64,000 bases of DNA from Ochrobactrum sp. Q0168 (GTDB lineage: Bacteria > Pseudomonadota > Alphaproteobacteria > Rhizobiales > Rhizobiaceae), in the NCBI RefSeq assembly GCF_016427605.1, contig NZ_JAELXQ010000006.1:186001-250000 (forward strand), given 5' to 3'. The position numbers and the translations under genes are program-made. Positions 36,115 to 46,905 of this stretch are shown piece after piece. Numbering within the stretch: position 1 is the first letter of the stretch; each line of letters begins with the position of its first letter. The notes under the pieces are model-generated. The model did no database searches. It had not been told where the DNA came from and saw only the letters and a list, made by a program, of their open reading frames with translations.

Positions 36115-37944
36115 TTAAAGCGGTATGGACAGAACTCCAAAGGGTGCGAGCGAAAACGCCCTCTTACCCTCCATGCTGACGCTCTGCTCTTCTGGCGTGA
36201 TATTCACGAGCCAGAGTTCGCTCTCCACCGCGAAGGCAAGAACGTTGGCCGGACGAGAAGAACGATAGGCGCGCCATTCTTTTCCGGCCAGTGCGGATAA
36301 GGTTTTCACGCTGTTGAAAATCGGGCGCGTTTGGCCTTCAGGCATCGGTTCATTTATATGCGCAATCAGTCCAAAAGGGCCGGTCAGGGCCGACAGAGTC
36401 AGACAGTCGAGATTTGCATCTAGCACTCGTGCGGCATAGGCAAAGGCAAATACTTCCGCGAAGTTGCCGTTGTGGCGCGGATCACGATTGGCCATGGCGA
36501 TGCGTTTGCCATCGGGGTTGTCCATCGTCCGGCTCCCATAGGGGTTTTGACGCATGGGAATGGTCGATGGGCCGATGCGGTAGGGTTTGTCGCCATAAAT
36601 GGCGCGTACCGAACGCGTAATGAAGGGCAGCGCCTCCAGCGTCTGCATGACGCTTAGATCGTCCGCCGCATGGACAATTGGGTTGGTGCAATGGGTTACG
36701 AAATCGATCAATTCGCCCGGCACGCGCTTGCGGTTCAATTCCGTGAAATAGCTCAGCATACCGCCGCCAAGGGTAACACTCGGAAAAGCAGTGCGTGCGG
36801 CGCTATAGATTTCTTCCAGTGGAGGACAAGGCGGCCACGCACTGCCGGGCGGCGTGGACTGGCGATCTATTGAGGGTGAAACAATGATCGCGTCGGGCGC
36901 AAAGCCTGCCGCTTTCATTTGCGCGGCGATTTGGGCGGTTTCATCGAGAAGCGATCCTTTACAGGATAGTGCGATCTCCAGCGATGTGCGCCCATTATAT
37001 CGAGCGGCAAGAGCAGCGAAATCTGCAAATGTCGTTGCGTCATGTCCCGCATGCGGATCGTAATGGAATAGCAAATCTTGCGGAGCGATTTCGCTTAACA
37101 GGCTGGACAAAGCAAGGCTCGCCCTGGCTTCTTCCGGCGTGATGATGATGCCGATATTTGGCATGATGCCGCGCGCGTTGTCAGGTGTAATGAGCACTGG
37201 TTCGGTGTTTGACGCGACGGCAGTGGATGCACTCGACCGTTTATCGCATATGGTCAATGCAACGCGCTGATGGGTCGACTTGTCGGCTTCAATCCGATAG
37301 GGCCAAGGCAGTGCAAGAGGGCGCACATAGGTTTTATACGAGGCGTCGGACCAGTTGCGTTGATCCTCCATCTCGAAGACATCGCCTTCCATACGGCATT
37401 CCGCCAACACACCCGGAATGGCTTCATGGGTGATGGCGCGCATATCCTTGAACGGTTGCCACGGCTCGATGAGATCGGGCAGATGGGTCTGCACATGCGT
37501 TCCATCGACATGTTCCACTGTAACCGGTGAACCGGAAAGTCCAACAATCGGATGCAGAATACAAAAGCCGCAGCGGTTGGTTTCAAAGCCGGTCGTCGTT
37601 GTGGTGACAGCGTCGAAAGTCAATCTGCCGCTAACATCCGCCGATATGGTCACAGCAATCGTTAACTCGCTATCGCTGGGACCGCTGACATGGGCCTGAT
37701 AGGATACAGTAAAACCAGCCGTGTTTCTCTCTACGGTTAGGTCGCGGATAGAAGGGGCATATGTCCCCCAGTCGCGGTCGCGTATCAGATAAGACACTGC
37801 ACGCAGCACTTCGATCCCATCATAGGTGATGGTGCGTAAATTGCCATCGCTCAGGTCAACTGCTAGACGCCCGGCTTGCAGGTGAAATGGCCGAGCCTCG
37901 GTTTCCTGTGTGCCAAAAAGCAGAAACGGATCGACGCTGCTCAT
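36115..37944 (-). CDS. apnL: D-apionate lactonase
   Basis: A 609-residue protein with no signal peptide whose size and position directly after an ApsD-type dehydrogenase fit D-apionolactonase, which opens the lactone made from D-apiose. The first 260 residues are beta-rich (LQAGRLAVDLSDGNLRTITYDGIEVLRAV), followed by a probable TIM-barrel-like part (LLFHYDPHAGHDATTFADFAALAARY, GGGMLSYFTELNR, FVTHCTNPIVHAADDLSVMQTLEA) and a small C-terminal beta domain, resembling a glycosidase fold. The ATG overlaps the apsD stop by four bases. Assignment rests on recognised family context rather than on catalytic residues. Confidence 0.82.
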   Translation of the reverse strand: MSSVDPFLLFGTQETEARPFHLQAGRLAVDLSDGNLRTITYDGIEVLRAVSYLIRDRDWGTYAPSIRDLTVERNTAGFTVSYQAHVSGPSDSELTIAVTISADVSGRLTFDAVTTTTTGFETNRCGFCILHPIVGLSGSPVTVEHVDGTHVQTHLPDLIEPWQPFKDMRAITHEAIPGVLAECRMEGDVFEMEDQRNWSDASYKTYVRPLALPWPYRIEADKSTHQRVALTICDKRSSASTAVASNTEPVLITPDNARGIMPNIGIIITPEEARASLALSSLLSEIAPQDLLFHYDPHAGHDATTFADFAALAARYNGRTSLEIALSCKGSLLDETAQIAAQMKAAGFAPDAIIVSPSIDRQSTPPGSAWPPCPPLEEIYSAARTAFPSVTLGGGMLSYFTELNRKRVPGELIDFVTHCTNPIVHAADDLSVMQTLEALPFITRSVRAIYGDKPYRIGPSTIPMRQNPYGSRTMDNPDGKRIAMANRDPRHNGNFAEVFAFAYAARVLDANLDCLTLSALTGPFGLIAHINEPMPEGQTRPIFNSVKTLSALAGKEWRAYRSSRPANVLAFAVESELWLVNITPEEQSVSMEGKRAFSLAPFGVLSIPL

Positions 37945-38975
37945 CTCAGCATGGCCTTTACATCGACGCGGTTGCCGCTGGCCGCACTGTCATAAGCTGC
38001 ATCCACCAGCGCGAAGGTTTTGAGGTTATCGGCACCCGATGTTGACGTTTCCTCGCCGGAAGCAAGCTTATCGACCCAGTGTTGCTGGATCGCATAGACG
38101 CTCTCCTGAATATTGTGCCAAGGACGCGATGCCCAGGACAGCAGTTTGGGTGAAACGTCCGAAACGGTTGTACCTCCAGCATTGATGACTTCCAGACGGT
38201 ACCCCTGATACAGTCGGATTGAGCCTGCTGTGCCATCCAGTTCGATGAGGGTTTCCGGGAAGGGATCGACCTGAAGTCTGGTCGCATAGCTGACATCGAC
38301 AACAGATGTGGTGCCACTTTCGTGGTCGAGCAGAATGGTCGCGACGTCCTCACCCTTGATTTTCGGATTGACGCGTTTGGTGCGCGCGACGAGGCTTGTT
38401 ACATCGCCGAGAATAAAGCGCGCGATATCGAGGGTGTGGATGCCAAGGTCTTCGATGATAAAGCGCTCGCCTTCCGCAAGATAAGGTTGGCCCGAAAAGA
38501 CGTCGAAGCCCGACCGGAAGGAAAACCGCCCCCAGAAGAGATCGCCTATCGCACCGCTATCGAGCGCTTTCCGAACGGCCTGGATCGGTGTCTGCCAGCG
38601 AAAATTCTCGTGAACCATCAATGGAATGCCGGCATCCCGGCACGCTTTCACCATGGCCTTGGCGTCCTCAAGGTTCTTGGCAAAAGGCTTTTGACAGATG
38701 GCTGGTACTTTATGGGCAGCGGCCATTTCAACCAGCATGCGATGGCTTCCAACCGTTGTGGCGATATCGACAAAATCGATATTTCCATCGGCAAACAGCG
38801 CCTCGGCATCGGTATAGCGGCGTTCGATCCCGAACTGATCGCCGACGATCTTCAACCGCTCGGGGTCGCGGTCGCAGATCGCCACGATTTTTGCACCGGA
38901 AACATCGTTCCAGCCATGCATCTGGTTGATTGCGAAGAAGCCGCAGCCGATGAGCGCGCCATTGAATTCTGCCAT
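37941..38975 (-). CDS. apsD: D-apiose dehydrogenase (Gfo/Idh/MocA family)
   Basis: A 344-residue NAD(P)-dependent oxidoreductase. Rossmann motif GALIGCGFFAINQMHGW at residues 5-21, the family CQKPFAKNLEDA near residue 94 with the catalytic Lys, and EDLGIHTLDIARFILGDV near residue 175 with the active-site His. It would oxidise D-apiose to D-apionolactone, first step of the pathway. Its start overlaps the permease stop (TAATG), so import and first oxidation are coupled. Confidence 0.85.
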   Translation of the reverse strand: MAEFNGALIGCGFFAINQMHGWNDVSGAKIVAICDRDPERLKIVGDQFGIERRYTDAEALFADGNIDFVDIATTVGSHRMLVEMAAAHKVPAICQKPFAKNLEDAKAMVKACRDAGIPLMVHENFRWQTPIQAVRKALDSGAIGDLFWGRFSFRSGFDVFSGQPYLAEGERFIIEDLGIHTLDIARFILGDVTSLVARTKRVNPKIKGEDVATILLDHESGTTSVVDVSYATRLQVDPFPETLIELDGTAGSIRLYQGYRLEVINAGGTTVSDVSPKLLSWASRPWHNIQESVYAIQQHWVDKLASGEETSTSGADNLKTFALVDAAYDSAASGNRVDVKAMLR

Positions 38976-40042
38976 TATCCTGCCTTTGCCATTTGCATGA
39001 GCGTGACGCGCTGCTGAAGGCGCCGCTGTGCCTGGTCTACAACCACGGCGATGATGATGACGAGGCCCTTGATGACCATCTGCCAGAAGGACGATACCCC
39101 CATCATGACCAGACCATCAGAAAGAATCCCGATCACGAACGCACCGATAATCGTTCCACCGATGGTGCCGCGCCCGCCCGACATGGAGGTTCCGCCCAGA
39201 ACGGCTGCCGCGATGGCATTGAGTTCGAAGGAGTTTCCGGTTGCCGGGTGCGAAGCCATCAGTTCGGAGGAAATGATAAGACCGGCAATGGCGGCGCAAA
39301 AGCCCGAAAACATGTAGACGAACATTTTTACGCGGTCGACGCGGATGCCGGACATGCGTGCTGCGCGCTCATTGCCGCCTACTGCAAAAATCTGTCGTCC
39401 CAGTGGCGTGTAGCGGGCGACATAGGCTGCACCCAATGCAACGACGATCAGAAGCCAGATGGAAACCGGCAAGCCGAGAATGCTGCCCGCGCCGAGAAAG
39501 CCGAAGCCGGTGGTGCCGAGATCTTCTCGTCCGACGAGGTTCGGGAAGGTCTGGCCGTCAGACGACAATAGAGCAAGGCCGCGCGCGACATATAGGGTTC
39601 CAAGTGTTGCGATGAATGGCGCCACGTTGAGCCTGGTAATCAGGAGCCCGTTGATGAAGCCGACCGCAACCCCCACAGCCAGCGTGATGAGCGATATCTC
39701 GATCACATTGAAATAGATTGTATAGCCGATGCCCAGATCGATGCCATAGATCAAAAGACCGCCGGCGACCATGCCGCACAGGCCGACAATCGAACCGACA
39801 GACAAGTCGATCCCGCCCGTGATGATAACAAAAGTCATGCCCATGGCGAGAAAGGCATTCAGCGCCACGTGTTTCGACATCAAAATGAGATTGGCTGTCG
39901 AAAGGAAGTTCGGTGCGGCGAAGGAGAAAAAGATGAAAACTGCAAAAAGTGCGATGAATGTCCGCAGCTTCATCAGCGTCAGCAAGGCCGATCCGCCTGA
40001 AAAGGTTGGGTCAGTGGCTGCCGTGGCGGTTTTGGCTGTCAT
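38975..40042 (-). CDS. Apiose-type ABC transporter permease (RbsC family)
   Basis: A 355-residue membrane permease with the CUT2 motifs TGGIDLSVGSIVGLCGMVAG near residue 70 and FAVGGNERAARMSGIRVDRVKMFVYMFSG near residue 220. It overlaps both the ATPase gene and apsD by a few bases. The cargo is inferred to be D-apiose or D-apionate from the enzymes encoded in the same operon. It is clearly paralogous to EryF. Confidence 0.9.
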   Translation of the reverse strand: MTAKTATAATDPTFSGGSALLTLMKLRTFIALFAVFIFFSFAAPNFLSTANLILMSKHVALNAFLAMGMTFVIITGGIDLSVGSIVGLCGMVAGGLLIYGIDLGIGYTIYFNVIEISLITLAVGVAVGFINGLLITRLNVAPFIATLGTLYVARGLALLSSDGQTFPNLVGREDLGTTGFGFLGAGSILGLPVSIWLLIVVALGAAYVARYTPLGRQIFAVGGNERAARMSGIRVDRVKMFVYMFSGFCAAIAGLIISSELMASHPATGNSFELNAIAAAVLGGTSMSGGRGTIGGTIIGAFVIGILSDGLVMMGVSSFWQMVIKGLVIIIAVVVDQAQRRLQQRVTLMQMAKAG

Positions 40043-41604
40043 GACGCGAGTTCCTTGGTTTGCAGATCGTGGTTATGACCATGGCCCCTGGCCGAGGCCG
40101 CGATGATATCGGCTTCCGTCGCGTGCTCGCGGTCGAAGATGGCAATCAGCTTGCCATTGCTGAGCACGGCGATGCGGTCGGATAAGGCCATGACTTCTTC
40201 CAGATCGGAGGTTGAAAACAGGATGGCCAGTCCTTCGCCAGCGAGGCGGCGCATGGTGCGGAAAACATCCGCCTTTGCGCCAACGTCGATGCCGCGCGAT
40301 GGCTCGTCCATCAAAAGCACTTTCGGGCTGGTCATCAGCGCCTTGCCGATCACAACCTTTTGCTGATTGCCGCCCGACATCGAAGTCACTTCGAAATCCG
40401 GGTTCGGAGCTTTGATAGCGAGATCCTTGATAGCCTGCCGGACGGCTTCCTTCTCGCGCTTCGGCCCGATGTGGAACAGTTTCGCAAGCCGGTCGAGACT
40501 GGCCATTGTCAGGTTGCTGGCGATAGACAAAACCTGCACCAGACCCTCGCGCTGACGGTCTTCGGGAATGAGCGCAAGCCCACGCCTTATGCGGCGTGTC
40601 GTATCGCGCTCGGTCACTTCTTGTCCGTCTATGAAAATATGGCCGGTCGAATGACGGTGCTGTCCCATGACGCATTCGAAAAATTCGGAACGGCCGGCGC
40701 CCATAAGGCCGTATATCCCTAGAACTTCACCAGCGCGGACCGACAAGGACACATTATCGACGGCAAGCCCGCCTGTCGTACGTGGCAGGGTTATATTTTC
40801 GGCGCGGAACCGCTCTTCGCCTATCGTGTGGTTCACCGATTTGGCAAAATCTTTGGCATCGGAGCCGATCATCGATCGCACGATCCATTGCGTATCGATG
40901 TTTTTGACTTCTTCTTGGCCGGTGATTTTGCCATCGCGCAGCACGGTGATGTAATCGCCAATGCGCATTAGCTCTTCGAGACGATGCGAAATATAGACGA
41001 TGGCGACGCCCTGGCTTTTCAGTTCGGCGATGACTTTGAATAGAATATCGACCTCGGCGGCTGAAAGCGCGGATGTCGGTTCGTCCATGATAACGATACG
41101 CGCATCGAGTGAAATGGCTTTAGCGATTTCCACCAATTGCTGCTGGCCGATGGGAAGATCGGAAACCAGCATATTGGCGTCAATGCCAGCATCCAGACGG
41201 TTAAGATATTCGTTGGCCTTTTGAACCTGCGCCTTGTGATCGATGCCGCGCACGCCGCGCATGATCTCACGGGTGGCAAAGATATTCTCGGCCACGGACA
41301 TATTGGCAAACAGATTGAGTTCCTGAAAGATCATCGCGATACCGCGCTTTTGCGCGTCGGCAGGACTGTCGAAAGCGACCGGTTCGTCGTCGAGAATGAT
41401 CTTGCCCATGGTCGGGCGCTCGACACCGGCAATGATCTTCATCAATGTGGATTTGCCAGCGCCATTTTCGCCCACCAGCACATTGACCGACCCGCGCCGC
41501 AATTCGAGATTGGCGCGTTTGACGGCGACGATACCGGAATAGACTTTCGATACGTCTTCAAGCTTGAGGACAATATCGTCTTTGGTTGGCTGTTCCGTTT
41601 CCAT
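40039..41604 (-). CDS. Apiose-type ABC transporter ATPase (RbsA family)
   Basis: A 521-residue tandem ATPase: Walker A GENGAGKST near residue 43, signature LPIGQQQLVEIAKAI, Walker B IVIMDEPTSAL in domain 1; degenerate GLMGAGRSE, signature MSGGNQQKVVIGKAL and Walker B VLLMDEPSRGID in domain 2. The C-terminus carries an unusual His-rich stretch ARGHGHNHDLQ. It lies three bases after the DUF2291 gene and overlaps the permease gene by four bases. Confidence 0.91.
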   Translation of the reverse strand: METEQPTKDDIVLKLEDVSKVYSGIVAVKRANLELRRGSVNVLVGENGAGKSTLMKIIAGVERPTMGKIILDDEPVAFDSPADAQKRGIAMIFQELNLFANMSVAENIFATREIMRGVRGIDHKAQVQKANEYLNRLDAGIDANMLVSDLPIGQQQLVEIAKAISLDARIVIMDEPTSALSAAEVDILFKVIAELKSQGVAIVYISHRLEELMRIGDYITVLRDGKITGQEEVKNIDTQWIVRSMIGSDAKDFAKSVNHTIGEERFRAENITLPRTTGGLAVDNVSLSVRAGEVLGIYGLMGAGRSEFFECVMGQHRHSTGHIFIDGQEVTERDTTRRIRRGLALIPEDRQREGLVQVLSIASNLTMASLDRLAKLFHIGPKREKEAVRQAIKDLAIKAPNPDFEVTSMSGGNQQKVVIGKALMTSPKVLLMDEPSRGIDVGAKADVFRTMRRLAGEGLAILFSTSDLEEVMALSDRIAVLSNGKLIAIFDREHATEADIIAASARGHGHNHDLQTKELAS

Positions 41605-41607
41605 GGC

Positions 41608-42252
41608 TCACTTCTCCAGCGCTATGGATACGGGCGTGAAAAGAGGTAACTGGCCCTTGGAGGGCATGGCGAAGGCGCCACTGGCCTTTACTTTCATGCT
41701 GACCAGATTTTCGCGTGGCAGCTTCGACAGGATTTCATCGTTGACGCGGGTATTGAACGATTTGCCGAACTGCGCCCATTCAATCTGATTGCGGAATTCG
41801 TTGAAGTTCACAAAGCTCAAGCTGTCGCGAATGGCCGTTCCGCGAATGGTCGGTCCGATCTGGACACGCGCATCCGCCTTGCCGTCACCATTGCTGTCCA
41901 CATCGACATAGGCGGCCCGTGATTTGGTCTCGGCTCCAACGACCGTGCCTTCCAGCTTGGTTGCAAAGGTCCATGGCGCGTTGCCCTGTTTTTCACGGTG
42001 GCCGAATTTGCTTCCCGCCGCGTCGGCATCGGTATTGGCCGCCGTCATGACTTCATCAAGCGTCACGGTTTTTTCCGCGAAGAACGGTTTGACCTTGGAG
42101 TCCCAGATGTCGGCAACCGAGCGGTCCGGGTTGAAATTGTCACCGCGGGCGGCTGCGGCTTCCTCAGCTGTTGGCGTCTTGATGATCTTGCAGCCCGAAA
42201 GCGCAACACCACAGGCCAGCACAACAATGGACGCTGACTTCAGCACTGACAT
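41608..42252 (-). CDS. DUF2291 lipoprotein of the apiose-type importer
   Basis: A 214-residue protein with a lipoprotein signal peptide (LACGVALSGC, lipobox Cys at about residue 20), so anchored to a membrane on the periplasmic side. The DUF2291 domain contains FNEFRNQIEWAQFGKSFN near residue 155, matching the paralogue in the erythritol importer operon. It is encoded between binding protein and ATPase. Recurrence in two importers of this window supports a transport-related role, which remains unknown. Confidence 0.87.
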   Translation of the reverse strand: MSVLKSASIVVLACGVALSGCKIIKTPTAEEAAAARGDNFNPDRSVADIWDSKVKPFFAEKTVTLDEVMTAANTDADAAGSKFGHREKQGNAPWTFATKLEGTVVGAETKSRAAYVDVDSNGDGKADARVQIGPTIRGTAIRDSLSFVNFNEFRNQIEWAQFGKSFNTRVNDEILSKLPRENLVSMKVKASGAFAMPSKGQLPLFTPVSIALEK

Positions 42253-42317
42253 GAAGATATCCTCGGTATAGGGAATATGCCGGGAGCGTTGGGCTCCCGG
42301 CTCTCAACGCGCCGGGC

Positions 42318-43292
<975 letters not shown>

Positions 43293-43348
43293 TCAGCCCT
43301 GTTCCCGGCAGGGCAGTGGAGGAGGGCGCTTGACCCTCCCGTTCATTA

Positions 43349-44176
43349 TCAGGTGATGCGGCGAATGCTTTCGGCGATCTCCTGCGGTTCAAAGACGTTT
43401 TTCCAATCGTCGCGCATCAGCGCGGGGATGCCGAATTCGATTGCTTTGTTGCAGGCATCCGAGAACACGCCATCGATCTCCTTGAAGATTACCGCGCCCA
43501 GAACATTCATATGGCCCAGCAGGAAATCGCGAGCCGCTTCTTCCGGTACGCCGCGTCGCACGCATTCATCCATTGCCTGGCGCATGACGACGAGAAGCGA
43601 GGCGCAGACGGTTTCCGAAAGGCCGGGCTCCAGCATCGCCATCTGTTCGACCGTGACGCGATGCGAGCGCATGACGGGAGCCCAGATCACCTTTGCGATT
43701 TCTTCGCCCAGCGCGTAGTCCGTCTCTGGTCCCTGCATGAGTGCCGAAACGATATGCTGCTTGGCAAAAAGACCACCGAAATGATCCTTCTTTGCCTGCA
43801 TGTCCGTCTCGTCGTTAAAGATGGGCGGATGGCAAGGGTGGGTGACGAAATAGGTCAGATCGGCGCGCTCGGGCAGATGGCCTGCGAAGGGGGCGGCTGC
43901 GTCAAGCGCGATCACCATTGTGCCGGGCTTCAGTTTGTCGATAATGCCTGCGGCTACTTTCCCGATGAGAGTGTCCGGCACGGCCAGAATGACAACTTCG
44001 GCATCTGCAAGGCCCTGATCGGCATCGACCGTATCGATGCCCAGATCGTTCTTCAGACGCGCCTTGCCTGCATCGCTGACTTCAATATGGCGGACGTCGA
44101 AGCGCGAGCCCTTCAAGTTCTTGGCCAGACGGTAACCCATCTTGCCGCCTGCGCCGAACAAAGCGATTGCTGTCAT
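43349..44176 (-). CDS. apnO: D-apionate oxidoisomerase
   Basis: A 275-residue NAD-dependent enzyme with Rossmann motif IALFGAGGKMGYRLAKNL (residues 4-21) and a helical C-terminal domain rich in His and Met (WAPVMRSHRVTVEQMAMLEPGLSETV). Size and neighbourhood match ApnO, which oxidises and isomerises D-apionate to 3-oxo-isoapionate. A GGTATA-type operator (44211-44225) lies 35 bases before its start, so it may head a second transcript within the gene cluster. Confidence 0.83.
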   Translation of the reverse strand: MTAIALFGAGGKMGYRLAKNLKGSRFDVRHIEVSDAGKARLKNDLGIDTVDADQGLADAEVVILAVPDTLIGKVAAGIIDKLKPGTMVIALDAAAPFAGHLPERADLTYFVTHPCHPPIFNDETDMQAKKDHFGGLFAKQHIVSALMQGPETDYALGEEIAKVIWAPVMRSHRVTVEQMAMLEPGLSETVCASLLVVMRQAMDECVRRGVPEEAARDFLLGHMNVLGAVIFKEIDGVFSDACNKAIEFGIPALMRDDWKNVFEPQEIAESIRRIT

Positions 44177-44210
44177 GGTTGAATTTTCCTCCGGTATCTT
44201 TGGTAGCTTA

Positions 44211-44225
44211 ACTGGTATAACCAGT
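44211..44225. promoter_or_regulatory. GGTATA-type operator before apnO
   Basis: ACTGGTATAACCAGT, a 15-base palindrome with arms ACTGGT/ACCAGT. A partial copy (ACTGGTATAATGAGT) lies before oiaX at 46906. TGGTATAACCA fits the short dyads bound by FadR/NanR-type GntR regulators; the divergent FCD regulator at 47037 is the obvious candidate. Confidence 0.65.
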
Positions 44226-44243
44226 CAATGAGCATTCCAGATT

Positions 44244-45587
44244 TCAGGTGCGTAAACCGTCGCGTATTTGGCTGAAATAATTGTCAGCGCCGACCTGCCC
44301 GCCTTTCAGTGCGATTTGCAGGCCATTGGTTGCAGCGTCGTCGCCATGCGCGGTGCAAAGCGGCGAACCGGGTGTTTGCGGAAGCGGCAGCAGCGTGGTC
44401 AGTGCATCGATATGCAGCTCGCGCAGGGCGTGGCTGGACGTATCGCCACCCGCTATCACGGCGCGCGAGAGACGTTCGCGCTCAACCAGGCTGCGCAGGA
44501 TCGATCCCAGAATGCGCGCCAGTCGATGGCGGCTCCCGGCGATACGGTCGATTTCGCGGCCGCGATCGGCAGAGGGACCAAGTGCTGTATTGAGAATGAC
44601 GCTTCTGCCCACCTGCAAGGTTTTTTGCGCATATGCGATGGCGGTTTCCATCGCCTGCTCAGCATTTTCACCGAGGAGTTCGAGCGGATTGAGATTGATG
44701 CCGACAAAGCCGGCTGCGGTTGCGTTGCGAATCTGTCTTTCGGTTGTCGGCGAAACGCTGCCCGACACCACGGCGATACGATCCACTTTGCCCGGCAGCG
44801 GAAAATCTTTCCTCGCGCCGATCAGGCCCGCCTCTCGCCATACGGCAAGCAGTGCATATTCGATGCCGGAGGAACCGGCCACAATCCAGCCTTGTGGTGC
44901 ACGTAAACGCCACAGTTGTTCACCTGCGCGCAACTGGCTTTCGGTGCTATCCACATCGAACAGCACCATGCCAGTCGCCTGCCGCGCGATCCTTTGAACA
45001 TGCGCGTCGGCTTCGGGTGAGGTGAGCGCGACACTATCAATCAATTCGGTTTTCAATGTCGTTTGTTGGGCTAGATGCAGACGCAGATCTGCTTCATGCA
45101 TCGGCGTCACAGGATGACGGCTCATCACCGGATGCCGGTCGATACGGTAGGTCTCGCCTTGATAGGCAGCAAAGAGATTGCCGAACGATGTGTAACGCTT
45201 GAGTTGCGGCGCACCGACGATCAGCGGAACATAAGCCTGTTGGAAGACCGATTTGCCGATCTCGATCGCCTTGCCGATATTGCCGACATGCGGCGCGGAA
45301 TCGAAAGTGGAACAGACCTTGTAGTGGCAAATCGCGGCATTGAGGCTACGCAGCCAGGCGAAGGCGGGGGTCAGATGCGCATCCATCCAATCCGGCGTTT
45401 CGCTGCGACTGGTGCCCGCGAGACCAATGGCGCGGCAATGTCCAAAGCGCGATAGAAGCGCGTCATCCGGCTTGTTCATGAACAAGACAGTTTCGATACC
45501 ATTCGAACTGAGCGCTTCCATCACATCCGTGGAACCGGTCAGATCATCCCCGTAATAGGAAAGCAGCGGCGCGTCGAGGCCAGTCAT
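44244..45587 (-). CDS. oiaK: 3-oxo-isoapionate kinase (DUF1537/four-carbon acid sugar kinase family)
   Basis: A 447-residue kinase of the family formerly DUF1537. The N-terminal sugar-binding domain begins LLSYYGDDLTGSTDVMEALSSNGIETVLFM, and the C-terminal nucleotide-binding domain contains RAVIAGGDTSSHALRELHIDAL near residue 388. In apiose pathways OiaK phosphorylates 3-oxo-isoapionate at C4. It overlaps the RuBisCO-like gene by four bases, exactly the next enzyme expected. Confidence 0.86.
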   Translation of the reverse strand: MTGLDAPLLSYYGDDLTGSTDVMEALSSNGIETVLFMNKPDDALLSRFGHCRAIGLAGTSRSETPDWMDAHLTPAFAWLRSLNAAICHYKVCSTFDSAPHVGNIGKAIEIGKSVFQQAYVPLIVGAPQLKRYTSFGNLFAAYQGETYRIDRHPVMSRHPVTPMHEADLRLHLAQQTTLKTELIDSVALTSPEADAHVQRIARQATGMVLFDVDSTESQLRAGEQLWRLRAPQGWIVAGSSGIEYALLAVWREAGLIGARKDFPLPGKVDRIAVVSGSVSPTTERQIRNATAAGFVGINLNPLELLGENAEQAMETAIAYAQKTLQVGRSVILNTALGPSADRGREIDRIAGSRHRLARILGSILRSLVERERLSRAVIAGGDTSSHALRELHIDALTTLLPLPQTPGSPLCTAHGDDAATNGLQIALKGGQVGADNYFSQIRDGLRT

Positions 45588-46843
45588 CCTTCGCCTCCAT
45601 TGCCAAATTTCGCCAGAGAGGTAGCAAGTTCGGGGTGGTCCTTTGCGTAAACCTCAAGCGGGATGTCAGCAACAGCGGCTTCCCATGCCTGTTGCACGGC
45701 GCGAACGCCTGCTGCCGGTCCGCCAGGATGGCTGACAATGCCACCGCCGCACAAATAGAGGAGGTCCGTGGTGCGGCCTGTGCGGGCATAGGTTTCCGGT
45801 GCCTGTCCGCCCCATTGACCGGAGCCTGCAACCGGCAGCGGGCAATCGGTGAGATCGAAGAGCGGTGTACTGATCGCCTTGAACGACGAGACGAAGCTTT
45901 CGTCCGGCTCCCAATATTTCACGCGGATGCCATTGATCTGAAACTGATCGACGCCGAGCAGGCGCCAGAACTGCTGATAGACGCTGAAATCCATCCCGGC
46001 ACCCGGATTGCGGGTCAAGATGTCCCAGCCGTTGCGATGCGCATGCAGGACAAGACCCGAGCGCTTGCGCAGGAAACTCATCCCGCCGAAGCCGATAGAG
46101 TTGATATTGACCACCGCGCAGTTGCCGCCCGCTTTGAGAACCAAGTCATGATTGCGCATCATCTCGTCGGGATCGGCATGTGAAATACCGAAGGCATACA
46201 TGACCTTCTTGCCGGTTTTCTGTTCGTGATCGAGAATACGCGGCATGATTGCCGTAACGCGTTCTTTCAGCGGCGAATAAGCGGGACTCATCAGCTTCTC
46301 GTCGTCCTTGATGAAGTCCACGCCGGATGTAATTAACTCGCCCACCAATTCAGCCGTTTCATGGGGACGCAGACCGAGCGCGGGCTTGACGATGGTGCCA
46401 ATGATCGGACGCTTTTCAACACCGGTGAGCTTGCGGCTTCCCTCAATACCAAATTGCGGGCCGGGATGGGCGTCACGGAATGCCTGTGGCAACTTCATAC
46501 CGACGACGCGAATGCCGGTCATGCCCTTGATCGAATAGCCCCCGCCAATGGCGATGGTCATGAGAGCGGCGAGGTCGGTCCCGACCGCATCAAGCGGAAA
46601 AGCAATGTCAACATCGGCGCGCCTGATTGGGCCGTGACCTAATTCCAGCTCTGGCCACGCTGGAACGCGGGCTTCCTCGAGAGGGCGGATATCCAGCACT
46701 CTCGCGGCGACGCGAGCCTTCAATTCATCCGTTTCACGGGGAACGGCAACAAAAGTGCCGGTGGATTGATCGCTGGCGATCTTGGCCGCCATCTTCTCAA
46801 TGTTGCCGGTGCTTTCTATGCGGTAGGTCAAACGGATGTTCAT
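45584..46843 (-). CDS. oiaX: RuBisCO-like protein, probable 3-oxo-isoapionate 4-phosphate decarboxylase
   Basis: A 419-residue RuBisCO-superfamily protein (form IV, not for carbon fixation). RuBisCO-like elements seen are GTIVKPALGLRP near residue 150, DFIKDDEKL near 180 with the Lys-Asp-Asp-Glu metal site (the Lys is carbamylated in RuBisCO), LHAHRNG near 275, and the phosphate loops GSGQWGG and CGGGIVSHPGGPAAG. I chose ATG 46843 because homologues begin near MNIRLTYRIES; the frame is open to 47014. OiaX decarboxylates the OiaK product to L-erythrulose 1-phosphate. The alternative OiaT (transcarboxylase/hydrolase) cannot be excluded by reading alone. Confidence 0.82.
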   Translation of the reverse strand: MNIRLTYRIESTGNIEKMAAKIASDQSTGTFVAVPRETDELKARVAARVLDIRPLEEARVPAWPELELGHGPIRRADVDIAFPLDAVGTDLAALMTIAIGGGYSIKGMTGIRVVGMKLPQAFRDAHPGPQFGIEGSRKLTGVEKRPIIGTIVKPALGLRPHETAELVGELITSGVDFIKDDEKLMSPAYSPLKERVTAIMPRILDHEQKTGKKVMYAFGISHADPDEMMRNHDLVLKAGGNCAVVNINSIGFGGMSFLRKRSGLVLHAHRNGWDILTRNPGAGMDFSVYQQFWRLLGVDQFQINGIRVKYWEPDESFVSSFKAISTPLFDLTDCPLPVAGSGQWGGQAPETYARTGRTTDLLYLCGGGIVSHPGGPAAGVRAVQQAWEAAVADIPLEVYAKDHPELATSLAKFGNGGEG

Positions 46844-46905
46844 CGGAATTGCTGTCACTCGCTGTTTTACTCGCGCCAGCGAAAGCGCATGGCGTTTGAA
46901 TGCAA

